Positions 61,616 through 64,000 of a stretch of DNA of 64,000 nucleotides are shown in pieces. The position numbers were made by a program, and so were the translations under genes. Source of the stretch: Longimicrobiales bacterium. Its GTDB lineage: Bacteria > Gemmatimonadota > Gemmatimonadetes > Longimicrobiales > Gaopeijiaceae. The DNA lies in NCBI GenBank assembly GCA_028823235.1, contig JAPKBW010000011.1, forward strand, positions 1 through 64,000, given 5' to 3'. Every line of letters starts with the position of its first letter. Within the stretch, counting starts at the first letter, position 1. Below the pieces are notes generated by a model, which did no database searches, had not been told where the DNA came from, and worked only from the letters and a program-made list of their open reading frames with translations.

Positions 61616-62059
61616 TTACGGGCTCGCCGGCAGTTCCAGCACGCTGAAGCCCAATTCTGCATCGACCACCTGCTGGTCGTAGTCGATGAAAACATCCACA
61701 GGAAGCCCGGTCGCTGGATCGTAGGTCACCTCGATCAGGAAGGCCGCCACCTCGATCGCCTGCTCGATCAAGTCGAACAGACCGGTGACGGTCGGGAAGA
61801 GCTCTTCCAATTCGGGATCTACGGCGGTGCCACTCGAGACGTACGCCCTGCCCTCCACGACTCGGTCCTGTCCGGTGACCTTGACCGGCCCCCGGGCAAC
61901 CTCGAGACAGAAGCAGACTCGCTCGAGACCGTATACGCACGACGTCATACCCTGCTCACTCCAGAGACTCCTGTTCCGCTCGAGATCCGACCGCATATCG
62001 CCCCCGGGAGCCGTCGTGTCACATGCGGCCAGGAACGTCAGGCCCGAAATTACACTCAT
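61616..62059 (-). CDS. DUF6174-like lipoprotein
   Basis: 147 residues. The lipobox is FLAAC (Cys 13; the short signal suggests the true start could be slightly upstream). The mature part has NRSLWSEQGMTSCVYGLERVCFCLEVARGPVKV, quoted only in outline, with the W-x-Y-C-x-C pattern of DUF6174, followed by FIDYDQQVVDAELGFSV. Such proteins are small exported proteins of unknown role. It is transcribed away from the beta-propeller gene. Confidence 0.72.
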   Translation of the reverse strand: MSVISGLTFLAACDTTAPGGDMRSDLERNRSLWSEQGMTSCVYGLERVCFCLEVARGPVKVTGQDRVVEGRAYVSSGTAVDPELEELFPTVTGLFDLIEQAIEVAAFLIEVTYDPATGLPVDVFIDYDQQVVDAELGFSVLELPASP

Positions 62060-62262
62060 TGCTCCGATCGATCGCTACATGGTGCCTCTCCTTCACTCAA
62101 TCCGGTCCGCGCTTGGATGTCAGAATGACTGCCCTGCAGCTGGTAAGACGATCGACGGGCGGTATTGCTACATCGCTCTGGAAAAACGGCGCGAATCAAA
62201 GCTCATGTCGCTATCTTGCCACCGAACCAGGTGGCATCCGTAGACCGATTCTGGGAAAGGTG

Positions 62263-63552
62263 ATGAGCAACGCCGAGGCTCCACGGCAGATCCACACTAC
62301 CGCCCCATCGCTCTCGTGGCCCGCTCCCCACGTGGAGCGGCTGCAGGAGAACCTGTGGCGGGCCATCGGCCTCAGCAGCTGGACCGCGCGCCTGATCTTG
62401 GTGCTGGTGCTGCCCCTCCTCGGGGCACACGCGGTCGGACAGCCTTTCTACAGCCTCGGACTCGTCGAAGGCAGCTGGGAACTGGGGATGGGCATCGCCG
62501 CGATCGGATCGGTTCTGGTCGCTTTCGCTCTATGGCTGGCCATGCTGTGGCGCCCCGGACAGCTGCGCTTCTCTGATCGCGTCACTCCAGTCGTGCGAGG
62601 CACCATAAAGAATCGGGCATGGCGTGCAACATGCGTCGCGGTGGTCAGCGTTCTCAGTGCCTGTGGGACGGACACGGCCCCTCAGACGGCCGATGTCGAA
62701 TTCGTTCCACCGCGAGACACGGATATTCTTCTCGCGGACATCGAGTGGTCGACAGAGGGTCCCCGGATCGGGACGCCAACGAACCTGACCCAGCGAGGCG
62801 ACTACGACAATCAACCGCATTTCGTCCCGGACGGTTCAGGTCTCTGGTACACGGCCAATGACCCACAAAACGGGCAGTCCGACATCTGGCGATACGACTT
62901 CGCCTCAGGGATGGTCGCTCGGGTGACGGCCAGCGCTCCGGAGAGCGAGTACTCTGCGACACCCCTACCGGATGGGTCGGGCATCTCGACGATTCGGGTC
63001 GAAGCGGACTCGATGCAGCGTCTCTGGAGGTTCGATGAGGACGGCAGCAACGCCGAAGTTCTCATGCCGGAACTCGCCCCCGTCGGATACCACACGTGGG
63101 CTGACGAGAACACCCTCGTAATGTTCGTGCTAGGTCGCCCAGCCACCCTGCAACGTGGAGACGTGCGGACCGGCCAGGCAGAAGTGGTCGCCGAGAACAT
63201 CGGTCGGTCGATCTGGACCATCCCTGGGACTCAGGACGTGAGCTTCATGCAGCAGGACGAAGACAGGGAGTTCGCCATCATGCGCCTTCCTTTCGGAGGT
63301 GGAGCACCTGAGTTGATCATCCAGGGCGTGCCCGGGGCTCAGTATCATGCGTGGGCCCCTGACGGGACGCTGTTCACTGCGAGTGGGCATCTGGTCTACG
63401 CACGGATCCCCGAAATTGGCTCGGTGTGGCAGACGGTGGGTGATTTCATGGATCTCCACCTGACCTTCTCACGGCTCGCCGTAAGTCCGGATGGGTCCCA
63501 GATTGCGCTGGTCGCCGAACTGGCGGTACTCGAGAACTTCCCGGGGAACTAA
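62263..63552 (+). CDS. PD40/TolB-like beta-propeller protein with N-terminal membrane segment and internal lipobox
   Basis: 429 residues from ATG 62263 (GGAAAGG upstream). Residues about 45-100 form two membrane helices (ARLILVLVLPLLGAHAVG; GIAAIGSVLVAFALWLAML). Then, at residues about 111-136, there is a second, complete-looking signal peptide with lipobox VLSAC. The remainder is a beta-propeller with WD40-like (PD40) blades: DNQPHFVPDGSGLWYTAN, SEYSATPLPDGSGI, RLAVSPDGSQIALVAE. A lipoprotein could start separately at the in-frame GTG 62593. Either two genes are fused in frame, or the first part is a small membrane protein whose stop was lost. It is followed by an Ig-domain protein. Confidence 0.65.
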   Translation: MSNAEAPRQIHTTAPSLSWPAPHVERLQENLWRAIGLSSWTARLILVLVLPLLGAHAVGQPFYSLGLVEGSWELGMGIAAIGSVLVAFALWLAMLWRPGQLRFSDRVTPVVRGTIKNRAWRATCVAVVSVLSACGTDTAPQTADVEFVPPRDTDILLADIEWSTEGPRIGTPTNLTQRGDYDNQPHFVPDGSGLWYTANDPQNGQSDIWRYDFASGMVARVTASAPESEYSATPLPDGSGISTIRVEADSMQRLWRFDEDGSNAEVLMPELAPVGYHTWADENTLVMFVLGRPATLQRGDVRTGQAEVVAENIGRSIWTIPGTQDVSFMQQDEDREFAIMRLPFGGGAPELIIQGVPGAQYHAWAPDGTLFTASGHLVYARIPEIGSVWQTVGDFMDLHLTFSRLAVSPDGSQIALVAELAVLENFPGN

Positions 63553-63598
63553 GTCACGTACCTCGGGCCATCCCCGATCGAAGCTCCCCGAGGCATTC

Positions 63599-64000
63599 AT
63601 GAAGCGCTGTGCATTTGTTCTGCTGGGCCTGGTTCTCTCGTCCGGCCTCATTGACGAACTCTCTGGCCAGGACGCATCGGCCTCGGTCGCACGCCTGGTG
63701 CCCAGCGCGGACGCGGTCACTCTCGCAGTCGGTGAGCGGGTACCGTTCACGGTAACCGCAGTGGATGCCAACGGCGCCACCGTCGATGCGCCGTTACGAA
63801 TTACCGGCCCGCGGAACGCCGTTTCAGTGCGGGATGGGTTCATCGAGGGCATGACCCAAGGAGAGTACGAGGTGGTGGCTACGCTGGTCGTCGCCGCCGG
63901 GTCAGGCATCGCTCCAGCTTCGGTGACCGTGCCGGTGCGTGTCGACTGGCCGGCGATCGCCGAAGTCACAATCGAGGCTCAGGAAGGAACCGTCTTTGTT
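63599..64000 (+). CDS. Exported protein with bacterial Ig-like domain, partial (runs off the right edge)
   Basis: 134 codons are visible, open to the window end. A signal peptide (AFVLLGLVLSSGLIDELSGQ) is followed by an Ig-like beta-sandwich typical of Big_2/invasin domains: RLVPSADAVTLAVGERVPFTVTA, then VSVRDGFIEGMTQGEYEVVA and the start of a second domain (AEVTIEAQEGTVFV). It is 46 bases after the beta-propeller gene on the same strand, so probably the same transcript. The C-terminal function cannot be seen. Confidence 0.75.
   Translation, partial: MKRCAFVLLGLVLSSGLIDELSGQDASASVARLVPSADAVTLAVGERVPFTVTAVDANGATVDAPLRITGPRNAVSVRDGFIEGMTQGEYEVVATLVVAAGSGIAPASVTVPVRVDWPAIAEVTIEAQEGTVFV

Noticed and set aside
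1-64000. CRISPR arrays, complete insertion sequences, prophage
   Set aside because: No regularly spaced repeats, transposase, integrase or phage structural genes were seen on either strand.

Overview
The window reads as chromosome of a GC-rich, Gram-negative-type, probably aerobic or microaerobic heterotroph. My best guess is a Gemmatimonadota-like lineage, possibly marine. This is inferred from the gene mix: many lipoproteins and outer-membrane barrels, a SusC/SusD pair, DUF1552/DUF1592 planctomycete-style cytochrome modules, ABATE/CGNR, DUF4212- and DUF3311-linked sodium symporters, and a menaquinone operon. No ribosomal RNA, phage structural genes, complete insertion sequence or CRISPR array was seen. 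Genes are tightly packed on both strands, and many neighbours overlap at ATGA/TGATG junctions.

Layout. 1-1014: a tRNA-Ala(TGC) followed by a decayed stretch where the tail of a minus-strand gene meets the tail of an outer-membrane barrel gene. 1015-7081: secreted M20 peptidase, caspase-like pseudogene, a peroxiredoxin interrupted by one in-frame TGA exactly at its catalytic Cys position (a probable selenoprotein), a TlpA-CcdA thiol-redox pair, a parvulin lipoprotein and an M50-like membrane peptidase. 7113-11033: MBL-fold hydrolase, a probable structured non-coding RNA (about 8346-8640), redoxin, BtuF-like protein and an esterase. 11030-20917: a greA-linked ABC exporter operon (LolD, FtsX-type permease, AttH-like lipocalin), purE, tyrS, an alkyltransferase-like DNA-repair protein, an alpha/beta hydrolase and a CGNR regulator. 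21115-29601: SusC/SusD pair, an odd plug-only TonB-receptor-like membrane protein, two small lipoproteins and two tandem EF-hand paralogues of no family I recognise.

29620-46154 is the most distinctive block. It holds three copies of a module made of a two-CxxCH, DUF1592-type cytochrome-like protein and a Tat-exported DUF1552 protein. Two copies are followed by an exported ankyrin-repeat protein with a conserved C-terminal CxxC tail. A small FmdB-type zinc ribbon with no standard start codon and a DUF4168 gene sit between modules A and B. The likely theme is periplasmic redox chemistry, but the substrate is unknown.

46338-64000: an amidohydrolase lipoprotein, an aquaporin, an ActP-like symporter with its DUF4212 subunit, a secreted cyanophycinase, a second sodium symporter with DUF3311, an outer-membrane barrel, and a menaquinone operon (menF-menD-menB-cyclophilin-menA-menE) without menC or menH. 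The right edge has a DUF6174 lipoprotein, a beta-propeller protein with an internal lipobox, and the start of an Ig-like-domain protein that runs off the window.
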